64,000 bases of DNA from an uncultured Ruminococcus sp. (GCA_902765855.1 CACXBF010000001.1:428050-492049), one strand, 5' to 3'; shown: positions 34,238 to 43,853, counted from the stretch's first letter. The notes: a model not told the origin generated them from the sequence alone. Numbers and translations: made by a program.

Positions 34238-35428
34238 ATGAGCAATACCAATGAAAAACAAAGCTTCGCTACCCGTGCCGTACACGCTGGCAATGGTATC
34301 GATACTAACACAGGTGCTATTAAGCACGCTATCACAATGGCTAACAGCTATGTACTCCCTTATGACGCAACAACTCTTAACTGGAGTGACGCAGATGTAA
34401 ACATCTACACAAGAAACGGCGGTGCTAACCAAGGTTATCTCCAAGAAAAGCTTGCTTCTCTTGAAGGCGGTGAGGATTGCGTAGTTCTTGCAAGTGGTGT
34501 TGCGGCTCTTTCAGGCCTTTTCTTTGCACTTCTAAAAAGCGGCGACCATGTTATTTTCTCAAGCGTTACATATATCGCTGTATATCGCCTTTTGAATGAA
34601 CTTTTCAATAATAAGTTTAATATTGAAACTACTATTGTTGATACAACAGATATTGAAGCTGTAAAGGCGGCTATTCGTCCTAATACAAAGCTTATTCATA
34701 TCGAAACTCCAGGTAACCCTACCCTTAATGTTACTGATATTAAGGCTATTGCAGACCTTGCACACGAGCATAATATTCTCCTTTCTTGCGATAATACTTT
34801 TGCTTCGCCTTATAATCAGCGTCCTTGCGAGCTTGGTGCAGACTTTACTGTTGAAAGTCTTACAAAGTATATCAATGGTCATGGCGATGCTATGGGCGGT
34901 GCTATTATCGGTAAGAAAGAATACCTTGATATTATCAGAGCACAATCTCAGGTTAATCTCGGCGCTACAATCAGCCCGATGAATGCTTGGCTTATTATGC
35001 GTGGTTCTGTTACACTTCCACTCAGAATGAAAAAGCACAACGAAAATGCTCAAGCTGTTGCAGAATACCTTGAATCACTTCCTTGCACAAGCTTTGTTGC
35101 ATATCCAGGACTTAAGAGAAGTAAGTATTATGAGCTTGCAAAGAAGCAAATGCCAAACGGTTGCGGTGGTGTATTCTCATTCGGACTTAAGGCTGACCAT
35201 GATACAATCAACAAGTTTATCAGCGAGCTTAAAATGATTGTTTCTGCCGTTTCTCTTGGACACGAGGGAAGCCTTATCGTATTTCTCGGCGAAGATGACG
35301 AAAGACAGTATCTCTATCCAGAAGAATTCCATAACGGTTTTATGCGTTTCTCTGTCGGTCTTGAGGACGCTGAAGATATTATTGCTGACCTCGACCAAGC
35401 ACTTCGTAAGTCTGGTATTCTAAAATAA
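34238..35428 (+). CDS. Trans-sulfuration family PLP enzyme (methionine gamma-lyase / cystathionine gamma-synthase-like)
   Basis: 396 residues of the Cys/Met metabolism PLP family. TRAVHAGNGIDTNTGAI at the N-terminus, LEGGEDCVVLASGVAAL, IETPGNPTLNVTDI, DNTFASPYNQRP and the PLP lysine in VESLTKYINGHGDAMGG (residue ~210) are clear. The usual YSRxGNPT motif reads YTRNGGANQG, so the exact reaction (gamma-lyase, gamma-synthase or sulfhydrylase) cannot be called. ATG 34238 is favoured over 34229 by spacing from AGAGG at 34222. Codon bias suggests good expression. The upstream 400 bp is repeat sequence, so its promoter lies within or next to a repeat. Confidence 0.87.
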   Translation: MSNTNEKQSFATRAVHAGNGIDTNTGAIKHAITMANSYVLPYDATTLNWSDADVNIYTRNGGANQGYLQEKLASLEGGEDCVVLASGVAALSGLFFALLKSGDHVIFSSVTYIAVYRLLNELFNNKFNIETTIVDTTDIEAVKAAIRPNTKLIHIETPGNPTLNVTDIKAIADLAHEHNILLSCDNTFASPYNQRPCELGADFTVESLTKYINGHGDAMGGAIIGKKEYLDIIRAQSQVNLGATISPMNAWLIMRGSVTLPLRMKKHNENAQAVAEYLESLPCTSFVAYPGLKRSKYYELAKKQMPNGCGGVFSFGLKADHDTINKFISELKMIVSAVSLGHEGSLIVFLGEDDERQYLYPEEFHNGFMRFSVGLEDAEDIIADLDQALRKSGILK

Positions 35429-35549
35429 TTGAAATTTGATGACAGCTTGAGTTTTGAGAAGTATAAACGGTTTCTTTGAAAAATGCAAGCTTTTAGCTGT
35501 TTTAGGGTTGATTTTATATCAGCCCTATTTTATTATAAGGAGGAAAATT

Positions 35550-35780
35550 ATGGCTTTTACTTATGATGAAGTCCTTAAACTCAAAAAGTATATGGACGAA
35601 AAACTTTCTGTCTATGTTCATTTTCACGATGCCTGCGGGGGTCAATATTTTAATCTTGATGAACCAAATGAGGACGCTAAGCATGAGCTTGAAAGATATT
35701 TTGCAAAGCTAAATAAATCAGTTAAATTCGCAGAGGATAATATGACTTTTACTGTCGAGGAGGGTAAGAATAGTGGTTAA
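35550..35780 (+). CDS. Small conserved protein (RDAC-like), unknown function
   Basis: 76 residues with VHFHDACGGQYFNLD in the middle; the HDACGGQYF stretch resembles the small clostridial family named RDAC, an identification from memory. AAGGAGG lies eight bases before ATG 35550; the upstream extension to 35454 has no ribosome site and is rejected. It overlaps the NUDIX gene by eight bases, and its 3' end supplies that gene's GAGGAGGG site. Confidence 0.7.
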   Translation: MAFTYDEVLKLKKYMDEKLSVYVHFHDACGGQYFNLDEPNEDAKHELERYFAKLNKSVKFAEDNMTFTVEEGKNSG

Positions 35781-36216
35781 ATTTTATGACAGCGTTGATG
35801 ATAGTTTACTAAAATTTGCAGTTATTTTTGCTATGTACGACGGAAAATATATTTTCTGCAAGCATAAGCAAAGAGATACCCTTGAAATCCCTGGTGGGCA
35901 TCGTGAAGAAAATGAAGCCATAGATGATACCGCAAAGCGTGAACTTTATGAGGAGACTGGTGCGATAGATTTTGACATTGAGCCTGTCGGAGTTTATTCT
36001 GTTACTGAAAAGAATAATTTTAATGGTGCGGAAACCTTTGGTATGCTGTATTATGCGAATATCAGGAGTTTTGAAACGGAATTGCACAACGAGATTGAAA
36101 AAATTATTATAACCGATAAAGCTCCAATAAGCTGGACTTACCCAACAATTCAGCCTAAGATTTTTGAGTATATAGACAAGATGAGGTGGAAATATGATAA
36201 AAACCAAAAGGCTTGA
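35773..36216 (+). CDS. NUDIX hydrolase
   Basis: 147 residues. The NUDIX box GGHREENEAIDDTAKRELYEETGA (residues ~43-66) matches GX5EX7REUXEEXGU and coordinates magnesium for hydrolysis of a nucleoside diphosphate linked to another moiety. Substrate unknown. The start is GTG 35773, eight bases after GAGGAGGG. It overlaps the next gene by 23 bases, so three genes 35550-36697 are coupled. Confidence 0.93.
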   Translation: MVKFYDSVDDSLLKFAVIFAMYDGKYIFCKHKQRDTLEIPGGHREENEAIDDTAKRELYEETGAIDFDIEPVGVYSVTEKNNFNGAETFGMLYYANIRSFETELHNEIEKIIITDKAPISWTYPTIQPKIFEYIDKMRWKYDKNQKA

Positions 36217-36697
36217 ATTAGTTAGATTTGATAATAAATACGCAAAAGATTTATTTGAGCTATGGAGCGACTATGAGGTAATAAAATATACATATATGCC
36301 ACAGCTAAAATCTATTGATGAGTGTTCTGAAAAGATAGAAATGTTTATCAACTATACAGATGATGAAGTTGTGAATAACTTTATTATATTATTAGATGGT
36401 AAGGCTATTGGAATAGTTGGTTCTCCTATCATTGATAAAAATAAGGCAGTTTTTGGTTTGTATTATCAGTTAATGAAAAAATATTGGGGTAAGGGATATA
36501 TAAGCGAGGCGGTAGAAGCTTTTATAAATTATATACGGGGTAAATTTCCAAATGCTGAATTTAATGCAGAAGTTGTTTGTGAAAATCCTGCAAGTGAAAC
36601 AATATTGAGAAAAATTGGGTTTAGCAAAGTTGGTATTGAAAAAAACGGATTTACCCTAAATAAATTTACACTTGATATTGTTAAATTTATAGGTTGA
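36194..36697 (+). CDS. GNAT acetyltransferase, RimJ/RimL-like
   Basis: 167 residues. TKRLELVRFDNKYAKDLFELWSD is the typical start of the ribosomal-protein-alanine acetyltransferase-like group; YWGKGYISEAVEAFINYI holds the acetyl-CoA loop, and ENPASETILRKIGFSKVG is the conserved end. Acceptor unknown. GAGGTGG precedes the ATG. Confidence 0.9.
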   Translation: MIKTKRLELVRFDNKYAKDLFELWSDYEVIKYTYMPQLKSIDECSEKIEMFINYTDDEVVNNFIILLDGKAIGIVGSPIIDKNKAVFGLYYQLMKKYWGKGYISEAVEAFINYIRGKFPNAEFNAEVVCENPASETILRKIGFSKVGIEKNGFTLNKFTLDIVKFIG

Positions 36698-36732
36698 GTG
36701 TGTTTAATATTATTTGAAAATTTGGTGATAAT

Positions 36733-37581
36733 ATGAAATTTAGTCAAAGACACCCTTATTTGTTTTGGGAACTTATAGGTTTGGCAGTGCTGTTTATTGA
36801 TTTTGTACTTATTGTCTGCTTTTTTGGTTTGCTTAATTTAAAGGGCGATGCAGTTTATGCAACGATTGTTTTCACTGCAATTTTTGCAGGGGCTATTATG
36901 TTCCTTTCGCCTATTATAATATTTTTCAGGCGTAGAAAATTTGAAAGTTCAATAAGATATGATAATTTTGCAGAGGCAATAATATTTGAGAAAAAATCAG
37001 ATGTTTGGAAAGCAATAATTGTTTTTATAATTAGTTTACTTGTATGTGTGGCAGTTATTGGATTTATGTGCTATACTGGATTTGTGATTTTTGCACCGCT
37101 TGGGGTTTATGCAGCAGCTGCGGTTTATATTCCTTGGAGAAAATATATGCTTTCTAAGTTCTATAAGATTAAAAATGCTGAAAAGTATTGCGAAATAATT
37201 TGTGCTGATGGCAGTGATTTTCTTGATAGGCTGGATAAAGAATATACATTGACAGCTTTTAATATTGGTAATAAACCGAATGATGAGCTTTTGAATTTCT
37301 TATATAATGCAATGAATTTTAAAGGCTTTATTAAAGATAACAAGCTTAGAATTTATATTCTGGATAATGCTTTTATAAGCAAAAATTACAGCTTTAAAAC
37401 TAACCCTAATCTGTCATTATTATGTATCCTTCCCGATGATTTGAACCTTTCAGATAAAAATGAACTTAGCAAGTTGTTTTATAATCGCACAAATACTATA
37501 TTTGATAGCTATGAAACAGTTATACATACACTGATGGCAGACTACCTACTATATATAAACTATAATGCACATTTGGAGTAA
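36733..37581 (+). CDS. Membrane protein, unknown function
   Basis: 282 residues: four hydrophobic helices in the first half (about residues 11-35, 42-66, 95-116 and 120-138) and a soluble C-terminal half rich in Asn, Lys and Leu (NLSLLCILPDDLNLSDKNE). No recognised motif. GGTGATA precedes ATG 36733. It and the next gene look like local, lineage-specific genes between the NUDIX group and the his operon. Confidence 0.65.
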   Translation: MKFSQRHPYLFWELIGLAVLFIDFVLIVCFFGLLNLKGDAVYATIVFTAIFAGAIMFLSPIIIFFRRRKFESSIRYDNFAEAIIFEKKSDVWKAIIVFIISLLVCVAVIGFMCYTGFVIFAPLGVYAAAAVYIPWRKYMLSKFYKIKNAEKYCEIICADGSDFLDRLDKEYTLTAFNIGNKPNDELLNFLYNAMNFKGFIKDNKLRIYILDNAFISKNYSFKTNPNLSLLCILPDDLNLSDKNELSKLFYNRTNTIFDSYETVIHTLMADYLLYINYNAHLE

Positions 37582-37632
37582 TTGTTGAATGTAGTATATA
37601 AGTAAATTGAGTATGTGTGGAGAATAAGTTTT

Positions 37633-38304
37633 ATGAAAAAAATAAAAAAGATACTTTCAGTGATATGGATTATAGTGGGACTTTTGCTCCATTTATCTAT
37701 ATTTATTATTATAAAAACTAAAGATGATAGGTCTTTACTTGGATTTATAATATCGGTGATTGTTTGGTGGATTATAAGTGCATTATTATTGAATCATAAG
37801 GTAAAAACAGCGAATAAAGAAGCTAAGGAATATCGTGAAAAATTTATATCGACTGAAATAATAGAAAATGATAAATTCGGTAAGGTATCTTTTGAAAAAG
37901 ACTCAAAGACTAATGAGCTTTATTGCGAATGTTTTAGCCTACCATTTGGAAATTTTAATCCCTCAATATATATTATTGATTATAATGATAAATTTAAGAC
38001 TTTATATTTAAAAAGCCTGGAGGAAATTTATGATAATCAAGAAAAGATATTGAGCGATTATTATGATGAAGCAAAGAAATTCTGTGATAATTGGGATGAA
38101 AAAGATTCAGATGGCAATTCAATAAGCATAGAGTACATAAAGAAAAATCTCAGTGTAGATGACATTGATATTTTTGAGAGCGATGATGAAATTACAATAG
38201 TTATAAACGGCAACTTTGAAGATACTAATATTTTAGGTGGTCATACCATAACTGCTTCTATAAACTGCAATACTAAAGAAATCATTTATGACCTTGCTGG
38301 TTGA
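37633..38304 (+). CDS. Two-helix membrane protein, unknown function
   Basis: 223 residues: two N-terminal helices (about 6-28 and 37-54), then an acidic soluble domain ending in a short beta region (ITIVINGNFEDTNILGGHTITASINCNTKEIIYDL). ATG 37633 has GGAG ten bases upstream; the frame from 37615 lacks a site. Not recognised. Confidence 0.65.
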   Translation: MKKIKKILSVIWIIVGLLLHLSIFIIIKTKDDRSLLGFIISVIVWWIISALLLNHKVKTANKEAKEYREKFISTEIIENDKFGKVSFEKDSKTNELYCECFSLPFGNFNPSIYIIDYNDKFKTLYLKSLEEIYDNQEKILSDYYDEAKKFCDNWDEKDSDGNSISIEYIKKNLSVDDIDIFESDDEITIVINGNFEDTNILGGHTITASINCNTKEIIYDLAG

Positions 38305-38330
38305 AAGATTTATTTAATGCAAGAATATGG

Positions 38331-38359
38331 TTGACAAAATCATATGCTTGTGTTATCCT
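38331..38359 (+). promoter_or_regulatory. Promoter of the his operon
   Basis: Consensus TTGACA (38331-38336), 17 bp, TATCCT (38354-38359). The short leader carries a GTGCT/AGCAC hairpin (38374-38390). No T-box or run of His codons is visible. Confidence 0.75.
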
Positions 38360-38412
38360 ATTATTACATTAGCGTGCTAAAGTAAAAGCACGAAATTGAG
38401 ATGAGGTATATT

Positions 38413-39609
38413 ATGAAAAATTACAGCAAAATTACTCCTGAGGGTACAAAGGATTTTCTTTTTGAGGAATGCCTTTCCACAAGGACAGTTTCACATATTT
38501 TGGGCGAGGTCTTTTCTCAGAGAGGATTTCATGAAGTTCTGACTCCCGGAGTTGAATTTTATGATGTTTTCTCAAATCCTGCTGCATTGATTCCGCAGGA
38601 AAATATGTTTAAATTGAGCGATTCTAAGGGCAGACTTATGGTTGTTCGCCCGGACTCAACTCTCCCGATAGCAAGAATGACTGCTACAAGACTTCAAAAT
38701 GAAGTTTTGCCAATCAGACTTTATTACAATCAGAGAGTTTATAGAAATAATCGTGGTCTGACAGGCAGAAGCAACGAGGTTATGCAGACTGGTATAGAGC
38801 TTTTGGGTGTTTCTGGAAAGCGTGCAGACCTTGAGATTATTACTACTGCTATTGAGGCATTGACAAGATGTGTTCCTGATTTTAGAATAGAACTTGGTCA
38901 CGCCGGTTTCTTTAAGGCTCTTTTGAATAAGCTGCCTGTATCTGATAATGAGCGCGAAGATATACATTCATTCATCGAGGCAAAGAACTATTCCGCACTT
39001 AATAGTTTTCTTGATACTCTTGAGCAAACTAAGGCTGTTGCAGCAATCAGAAGATTGCCAAGACTTTTTGGCGGTGAGGAAGTTCTTAACGAGGCGTCTG
39101 AGCTTTGTGATGATAAGGACGCACTTCGTCCCCTTGAGTATCTCAAGGAAATCTATGATTGCCTTACAAAGTTTGGTCTTGGTGAAAGGCTTATGATTGA
39201 CCTCGGACTTGCCCAAAGAAACGACTATTACAGTGATATAGTTTTCTCAGGCTATGTTGAGGGTTCAGGCGAGCCTGTACTTATCGGTGGTCGTTATGAT
39301 AAGTTGCTTGATATTTTTGATTCATCTATGCCTGCAAGTGGTTTTGGTATAAATGTAGACGCTCTTGCAAAGGTTATGCTTTCAAGAGGTCAGATTAAGA
39401 TGAAACCATTGCCTGATGTACTTGTTCATGGTGATAATAGCTTTGAGGTTAAGTCTATCAAGCATTATCAGGCTCTTACACAGAGTGGACTTATCTGCGA
39501 GAACAGCGTATTCTCTACAAGAGATGAAGCTATTGCATATGCAAAGAAAAAAGGCATAGTAAGAATCGATTTCGTTAATGAAGAAGTCGAAACTGTTCTC
39601 TTAAATTAA
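38413..39609 (+). CDS. hisZ: ATP phosphoribosyltransferase regulatory subunit
   Basis: 398-residue HisRS-like protein that forms a hetero-octamer with short HisG and confers histidine feedback. TPEGTKDFLFEE, VEFYDVFSN, VRPDSTLPIARM, RLYYNQRVYR and GYVEGSGEPVLIGGRYDKL follow the class II synthetase core. True HisRS would carry an anticodon-binding domain and be longer. ATG 38413 has GATGAGG upstream. First gene of the operon. Confidence 0.92.
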   Translation: MKNYSKITPEGTKDFLFEECLSTRTVSHILGEVFSQRGFHEVLTPGVEFYDVFSNPAALIPQENMFKLSDSKGRLMVVRPDSTLPIARMTATRLQNEVLPIRLYYNQRVYRNNRGLTGRSNEVMQTGIELLGVSGKRADLEIITTAIEALTRCVPDFRIELGHAGFFKALLNKLPVSDNEREDIHSFIEAKNYSALNSFLDTLEQTKAVAAIRRLPRLFGGEEVLNEASELCDDKDALRPLEYLKEIYDCLTKFGLGERLMIDLGLAQRNDYYSDIVFSGYVEGSGEPVLIGGRYDKLLDIFDSSMPASGFGINVDALAKVMLSRGQIKMKPLPDVLVHGDNSFEVKSIKHYQALTQSGLICENSVFSTRDEAIAYAKKKGIVRIDFVNEEVETVLLN

Positions 39610-39631
39610 GATTTGAAAGGATTTTATATAT

Positions 39632-40282
39632 ATGAAGCCATTAAGAATTGCTCTTACAAAGGGCAGACTTGAAAAGGATACAATAGGCTTGCTTGAATCG
39701 GCAGGATATGACTGCACAGCCGTTCGTGAAAAGGGCAGAAAGCTCATTCTTCCGATAGGCGACGGAGATATTGAGGTTGTTCTTGCAAAGGCTGCCGATG
39801 TTATTACATATGTAGAAAATGGTGTATGCGATTTAGGCGTTGTCGGAAAAGATACAATTATGGAAAACGGTAGTTGTTTCTTTGAGATACTCGACCTTGG
39901 CTTTGGTAAGTGCCGTTTTGCACTTGCAGGTAAGGGTGGAAGAAGTGCTGAGGAATTTTTCTCAGGTTATGGCGAAAAAACTATCGCAACTAAATATCCT
40001 AATGTCGCAAGAAACTTTTTCGAGGGCAAGGGTATGGATATAAGAGTTATCAAGATTGAAGGCTCTGTTGAGCTTGCGCCGCTTCTCGGACTTGCAGACG
40101 CTATTGTTGATATAGTTGAAACAGGTTCTACTCTCAGAGAAAACGGACTTACTATTATAGAGGATAATGTCGCTCAGATTTCTGCAAGACTTATTGCAAA
40201 TACAGCAAGTCTGAAGCTTAGAAAAGCAGAAATTGAGGCATTGGCACAAAAGATGGAAGAGGAAAGGAGAAAATCCTCATGA
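39632..40282 (+). CDS. hisG: ATP phosphoribosyltransferase, short form
   Basis: First step of histidine synthesis, joining ATP and PRPP. At 216 residues it is the short HisG that needs HisZ. RIALTKGRLEKDT at the N-terminus, GVCDLGVVGKDT, KIATKYP-like TIATKYPNVARNFF, and the PRPP loop AIVDIVETGSTLRENGL (residues ~150-167) are present. ATG overlaps with hisD by four bases at the other end. Confidence 0.96.
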   Translation: MKPLRIALTKGRLEKDTIGLLESAGYDCTAVREKGRKLILPIGDGDIEVVLAKAADVITYVENGVCDLGVVGKDTIMENGSCFFEILDLGFGKCRFALAGKGGRSAEEFFSGYGEKTIATKYPNVARNFFEGKGMDIRVIKIEGSVELAPLLGLADAIVDIVETGSTLRENGLTIIEDNVAQISARLIANTASLKLRKAEIEALAQKMEEERRKSS

Positions 40283-41565
40283 TTAGAAAAATTAAAGCAG
40301 ATGGTGTTCAAGAAGTAGAATTTCTTGCAAAACTCGGCGAAAGAAGCCGTAACACCAATAAAGATGTAACAGAAACAGTAAGTGAAATCATCAATAATGT
40401 TATGATGAACGGTGACAAAGCTGTTCGTGAGTATACTGTTAAATTTGACGGTAAGGCTCCTGATGCTTTTGAAGTTCCAAAGGAAGAGCTTACAGCCCTT
40501 ACTGCTAATTGTGACCCTGAATTTATTGCAACTCTTAAAAAGGCTGCTGATAATATTCGCAATTTCCATGAAAGACAGAAACAACAAAGCTGGCTTACAA
40601 CTAAAGACAACGGTGTTATTATGGGACAGCGTATTCGTGGCTTAAAGTGTGTAGGTCTTTATGTTCCGGGCGGTACAGCAGCTTATCCGTCATCTGTTCT
40701 TATGAATGCTATTCCTGCAAAAATTGCCGGAGTTTCTGAACTTATTATGGTAACTCCTCCTGGCAAGGACGGCAAGCCTAATCCAGATATTATGGCAGCC
40801 GCAGCCATTGCAGGCGTTGACAGAGTTTTCCTTATGGGTGGCGCTCAGGCTGTTGCGGCTCTTGCATACGGTACAGAATCCGTTCCTAAGGTTGATAAGA
40901 TTGTCGGCCCTGGTAATATCTTTGTTGCTACTGCAAAGAAATTGCTTTACGGAACAGTTGATATTGATATGATTGCAGGTCCAAGCGAAATTCTCGTTCT
41001 TGCAGACGAAAGTGCAAATCCAAAATTCCTTGCGGCTGACCTTATGAGTCAGGCTGAACACGATAAGCTCGCTTCTGCTATTCTTATTACAACTTCTGAT
41101 AAATTGGCAGAGGATACAACAAAAGAAATTTACAGACAGGTTGAGGAACTTTCAAGAAAGGATATTATTGAATATTCTCTCGATAACTACGGTGTTATTA
41201 TCGTTTGTGACACTATGGAGAGAGCAATAGAGCTTGCAAATGAGCTTGCCCCTGAACATCTTGAGGTTTGCTGTGAAAATCCTATGGAGTATGTCGGCAA
41301 GCTTGATAATGCAGGTTCTGTATTTTTGGGTAACTATTCTCCGGAACCGCTTGGAGATTATTTTGCAGGCCCTAACCATGTTCTTCCAACGTCAGGTACA
41401 GCAAGATTTTTCTCACCGCTTTCTGTTGATACTTTTGTTAAGAAATCAAGCTTTATTTACTATACAGAGGACGCTCTCCAAAATGACAGCGATGACATTA
41501 TAAGATTTGCGAACACAGAGGGCTTAACCGCTCACGCAAATTCTATTATTGTTAGAAAGAAATAA
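40279..41565 (+). CDS. hisD: Histidinol dehydrogenase
   Basis: Zinc and NAD enzyme for the last two oxidations to histidine, 428 residues. GLYVPGGTAAYPSSVLMNAIPAKIAGV, KIVGPGNIFVATAKKLLYG, DMIAGPSEILVLAD, DLMSQAEHDK (zinc His) and NHVLPTSGTARFFS (catalytic His) are intact. GAAAGGAG precedes the ATG. Confidence 0.97.
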   Translation: MIRKIKADGVQEVEFLAKLGERSRNTNKDVTETVSEIINNVMMNGDKAVREYTVKFDGKAPDAFEVPKEELTALTANCDPEFIATLKKAADNIRNFHERQKQQSWLTTKDNGVIMGQRIRGLKCVGLYVPGGTAAYPSSVLMNAIPAKIAGVSELIMVTPPGKDGKPNPDIMAAAAIAGVDRVFLMGGAQAVAALAYGTESVPKVDKIVGPGNIFVATAKKLLYGTVDIDMIAGPSEILVLADESANPKFLAADLMSQAEHDKLASAILITTSDKLAEDTTKEIYRQVEELSRKDIIEYSLDNYGVIIVCDTMERAIELANELAPEHLEVCCENPMEYVGKLDNAGSVFLGNYSPEPLGDYFAGPNHVLPTSGTARFFSPLSVDTFVKKSSFIYYTEDALQNDSDDIIRFANTEGLTAHANSIIVRKK

Positions 41566-41580
41566 GAACAAGCTTTCCAG

Positions 41581-41604
41581 ACGGGAATCCGTAAGGATTC
41601 CCGT
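41581..41604 (+). other. Perfect hairpin after hisD
   Basis: ACGGGAATCC (41581-41590) and GGATTCCCGT (41595-41604) with a 4-nt loop. The trailing tract is only TATTTA, so it is a weak terminator or attenuation point inside the operon. Confidence 0.6.
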
Positions 41605-41613
41605 TATTTATCG

Positions 41614-41712
41614 AATGTTAAGGGCGTTGTCCTTAAAACCCACCAAAGGCTTTGCCTTTGGAAACTACGAGCCTTTAAAAAGGCTCGAGCGAAACTTTTA
41701 ATTTTTATCAAA
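41614..41712 (+). repeat. Hairpin-chain repeat, copy D2, inside the his operon
   Basis: AAGGGC/GTCCTT (41620-41634), CCAAAGGC/GCCTTTGG (41643-41661) and CGAGCCTTT/AAAGGCTCG (41668-41687), followed by GAGCGAAACTTTTAATTTTTATC. Spacers match D1 and D3 while the arms differ and stay complementary. Confidence 0.78.
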
Positions 41713-41725
41713 AGGAATGATTTTT

Positions 41726-42790
41726 ATGTCATATATTTTATGCGAAAAGGTTCGTTCGCTTGAACCTTATGAGCCTATAAGTGGTACATATAATATTCGC
41801 CTTGATGCGAATGAATCTTGCTATCAGCTTCCTGAATCATTAAAAGCTGATATTCAAAAGGCTATTGAAAATGTTCAGTTTAACCGCTATCCTGACCCAA
41901 CAGCATCTGAACTTATAAAGGCTTTCTCAAATTACTATAAGCTTTCTCCGAAAACAGTTACCGCTGGAAATGGTTCTGATGAACTTATTTCTCTTATAGT
42001 TTATACAATGATTGAAGATGACGGAGTTGTTTTGACAGTAAATCCTGATTTTTCAATGTATGGCTTTTATGCCGCAACAGGCGGTCATAGAGTTGTTACA
42101 GCAAGCAAGAATGATGACTTAACATTCAATGTTGATGAGGTTATCAAAAAAGCTAATGAAGAAAATGTCGCTTTGATTATTCTATCGAACCCTTGCAATC
42201 CGACAAGTTTGGGTGCGTCTAAGGAAGATATGCGAAAACTGATTACAAGCGTTAATGCTATGGTTGTTCTTGATGAAGCATATATGGATTTCTGGAATGA
42301 ATCACTCTTAGATGAAGTTGAAAAGTATGATAATCTTATCATTTTAAAGACAGCGTCTAAGGCTGTTGGTTCAGCGTCATTGCGTTTAGGCTTTGCAATA
42401 GCTAATGAAACTATTACAAAAGCACTTAGAAGTGTTAAAGCACCGTACAATGTGAACTCAATTTCGCAGGCAATCGGTACAATTATATATAAAAATACAG
42501 AAATTTTGGAAAATTCCCGTAAAAGCCTTATATTTTTAACAAAATCACTGTATAATGGAATTATGGCATTGAAAGAGAAATATTCTGTGCCAATGACTGT
42601 TTATCCGACTTGCACTAATTTCTTATATATAAAGACTGATTTATCAAAAGAGATTACAGACTTCCTTGCTGAAAATAGTATAGCTATCCGTTTGTTTAAG
42701 GACGGCCACATCAGAATTTCAACAGGTACAGAGGAAGAAAATAAAATCGTTCTTGAAGTTCTTGAAAAGTTTTTTGCGAAGTTAGGCTAA
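41726..42790 (+). CDS. hisC: Histidinol-phosphate aminotransferase
   Basis: PLP class I/II aminotransferase, 354 residues. RLDANESCYQLPE, GNGSDELISL, LSNPCNPTS, DEAYMDFW and the PLP lysine in LKTASKAVGSASLRLGF (residue ~212) are typical HisC. ATG 41726 is chosen because AAAGGA at 41711 is spaced for it and abuts the other ATG at 41717. It follows the D2 repeat, whose last bases lie next to its ribosome site. Confidence 0.95.
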   Translation: MSYILCEKVRSLEPYEPISGTYNIRLDANESCYQLPESLKADIQKAIENVQFNRYPDPTASELIKAFSNYYKLSPKTVTAGNGSDELISLIVYTMIEDDGVVLTVNPDFSMYGFYAATGGHRVVTASKNDDLTFNVDEVIKKANEENVALIILSNPCNPTSLGASKEDMRKLITSVNAMVVLDEAYMDFWNESLLDEVEKYDNLIILKTASKAVGSASLRLGFAIANETITKALRSVKAPYNVNSISQAIGTIIYKNTEILENSRKSLIFLTKSLYNGIMALKEKYSVPMTVYPTCTNFLYIKTDLSKEITDFLAENSIAIRLFKDGHIRISTGTEEENKIVLEVLEKFFAKLG

Positions 42791-42826
42791 ATCGGAAAAC
42801 CGACAGTAAAGGAGGTTGCTTAAAAA

Positions 42827-43402
42827 ATGAGAAGTGCAAAGCTCGAAAGAGTTACAAAGGAAACGAATGTTTCAGTTTCGCTCAATCTTGACGGCGGAGA
42901 TGTAAAGATTGATACAGGAATAGGTTTTTTCGACCATATGCTTACAGCATTTGGTGTTCATGGCGGTTTTGGTCTTGAGGTTAAAACAAAGGGCGACCTT
43001 GAGGTTGACTGTCACCATACTATTGAAGATACTGCTATCGTTCTCGGAAAGGTACTCGGAGAAGCTCTCGGAGATAAGTCGGGTATCGCAAGATACGGTT
43101 CATTCTATATTCCGATGGACGAATCACTTGCTTTTTGTTCGCTTGATATAAGTGGCAGACCGTTCCTCGTTTTTGATGCTGAATTCAAAGAGGAGAGAAT
43201 GGGCGGTTATGATTCCTGTATGACAGAGGAATTTATGAGAGCCTTGGCTTTCAACGCAGGAATTACACTTCATATTAAGCTGTTATACGGCACAAATTCA
43301 CATCATGCAACAGAGGGTATTTATAAGGCTGTTGCACACGCTCTTGCTGTGGCTGTGAAAGAAACAGGCAAGGGAACTCTTTCGACAAAGGGTGTTCTTT
43401 GA
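42827..43402 (+). CDS. hisB: Imidazoleglycerol-phosphate dehydratase
   Basis: Monofunctional enzyme, 191 residues. GFFDHMLTAFGVHGGF, DCHHTIEDTAIVLG and LYGTNSHHATEGIYKAVAHAL carry the manganese-binding histidines. There is no N-terminal phosphatase domain, so histidinol phosphatase must be encoded elsewhere. AAAGGAGG precedes the ATG. Confidence 0.97.
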   Translation: MRSAKLERVTKETNVSVSLNLDGGDVKIDTGIGFFDHMLTAFGVHGGFGLEVKTKGDLEVDCHHTIEDTAIVLGKVLGEALGDKSGIARYGSFYIPMDESLAFCSLDISGRPFLVFDAEFKEERMGGYDSCMTEEFMRALAFNAGITLHIKLLYGTNSHHATEGIYKAVAHALAVAVKETGKGTLSTKGVL

Positions 43403-43439
43403 TAAAAATGTATTTTCTTAAATTTAAAGGAGAATAATT

Positions 43440-43853
43440 ATGGAAATTCGTATGTTAAAGTTATCTGAGGATAAAGATCCAAGATTAAGCAGTATGGATA
43501 TTTCATCTATATATTTAGGATATTTTGTAGTAAATGGTAAAGTAACATATTCAACTCATGTACCCATTGCTAGCAAGCCAGATTATGTGCTTTTAACATT
43601 AGGAAATGATGATAGCATTTGCTATTTGTGTCATGTCGAAAAATATGATTATAAAGGCAAAAGTATATCTTTTTCACCTGATGAAAAAGATATACAGAAC
43701 TACATACCAGAAATATATAAATCTGAAGAGAATGTTTCTTGGTTACTATTGGATTCAATGCAAAAAATTTCATTAGACTTTTTATGTGGTCTTTGCAAAG
43801 ATGAAAAGATGGTAGAGTTTGTTAAAAATAGAGCAAACAATAAAATTATATAA
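43440..43853 (+). CDS. Hypothetical protein inserted in the his operon
   Basis: 137 residues, soluble, with four Cys in pairs (SICYLCHV and LCGLCK). AAAGGAG lies before ATG 43440. It is more AT-rich than its neighbours. It occupies the slot where hisH often lies, but shows no amidotransferase motif (no nucleophile elbow, no HGE), so it is not HisH. Not recognised. Confidence 0.65.
   Translation: MEIRMLKLSEDKDPRLSSMDISSIYLGYFVVNGKVTYSTHVPIASKPDYVLLTLGNDDSICYLCHVEKYDYKGKSISFSPDEKDIQNYIPEIYKSEENVSWLLLDSMQKISLDFLCGLCKDEKMVEFVKNRANNKII

Noticed and set aside
38360-38412. T-box or histidine-codon attenuator before hisZ
   Set aside because: The leader is only about 50 bp, with a single small hairpin, no T-box sequence and no His-rich leader peptide.
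43440-43853. Divergent hisH
   Set aside because: No glutamine amidotransferase nucleophile motif, too short (137 residues) and no His-Glu pair.
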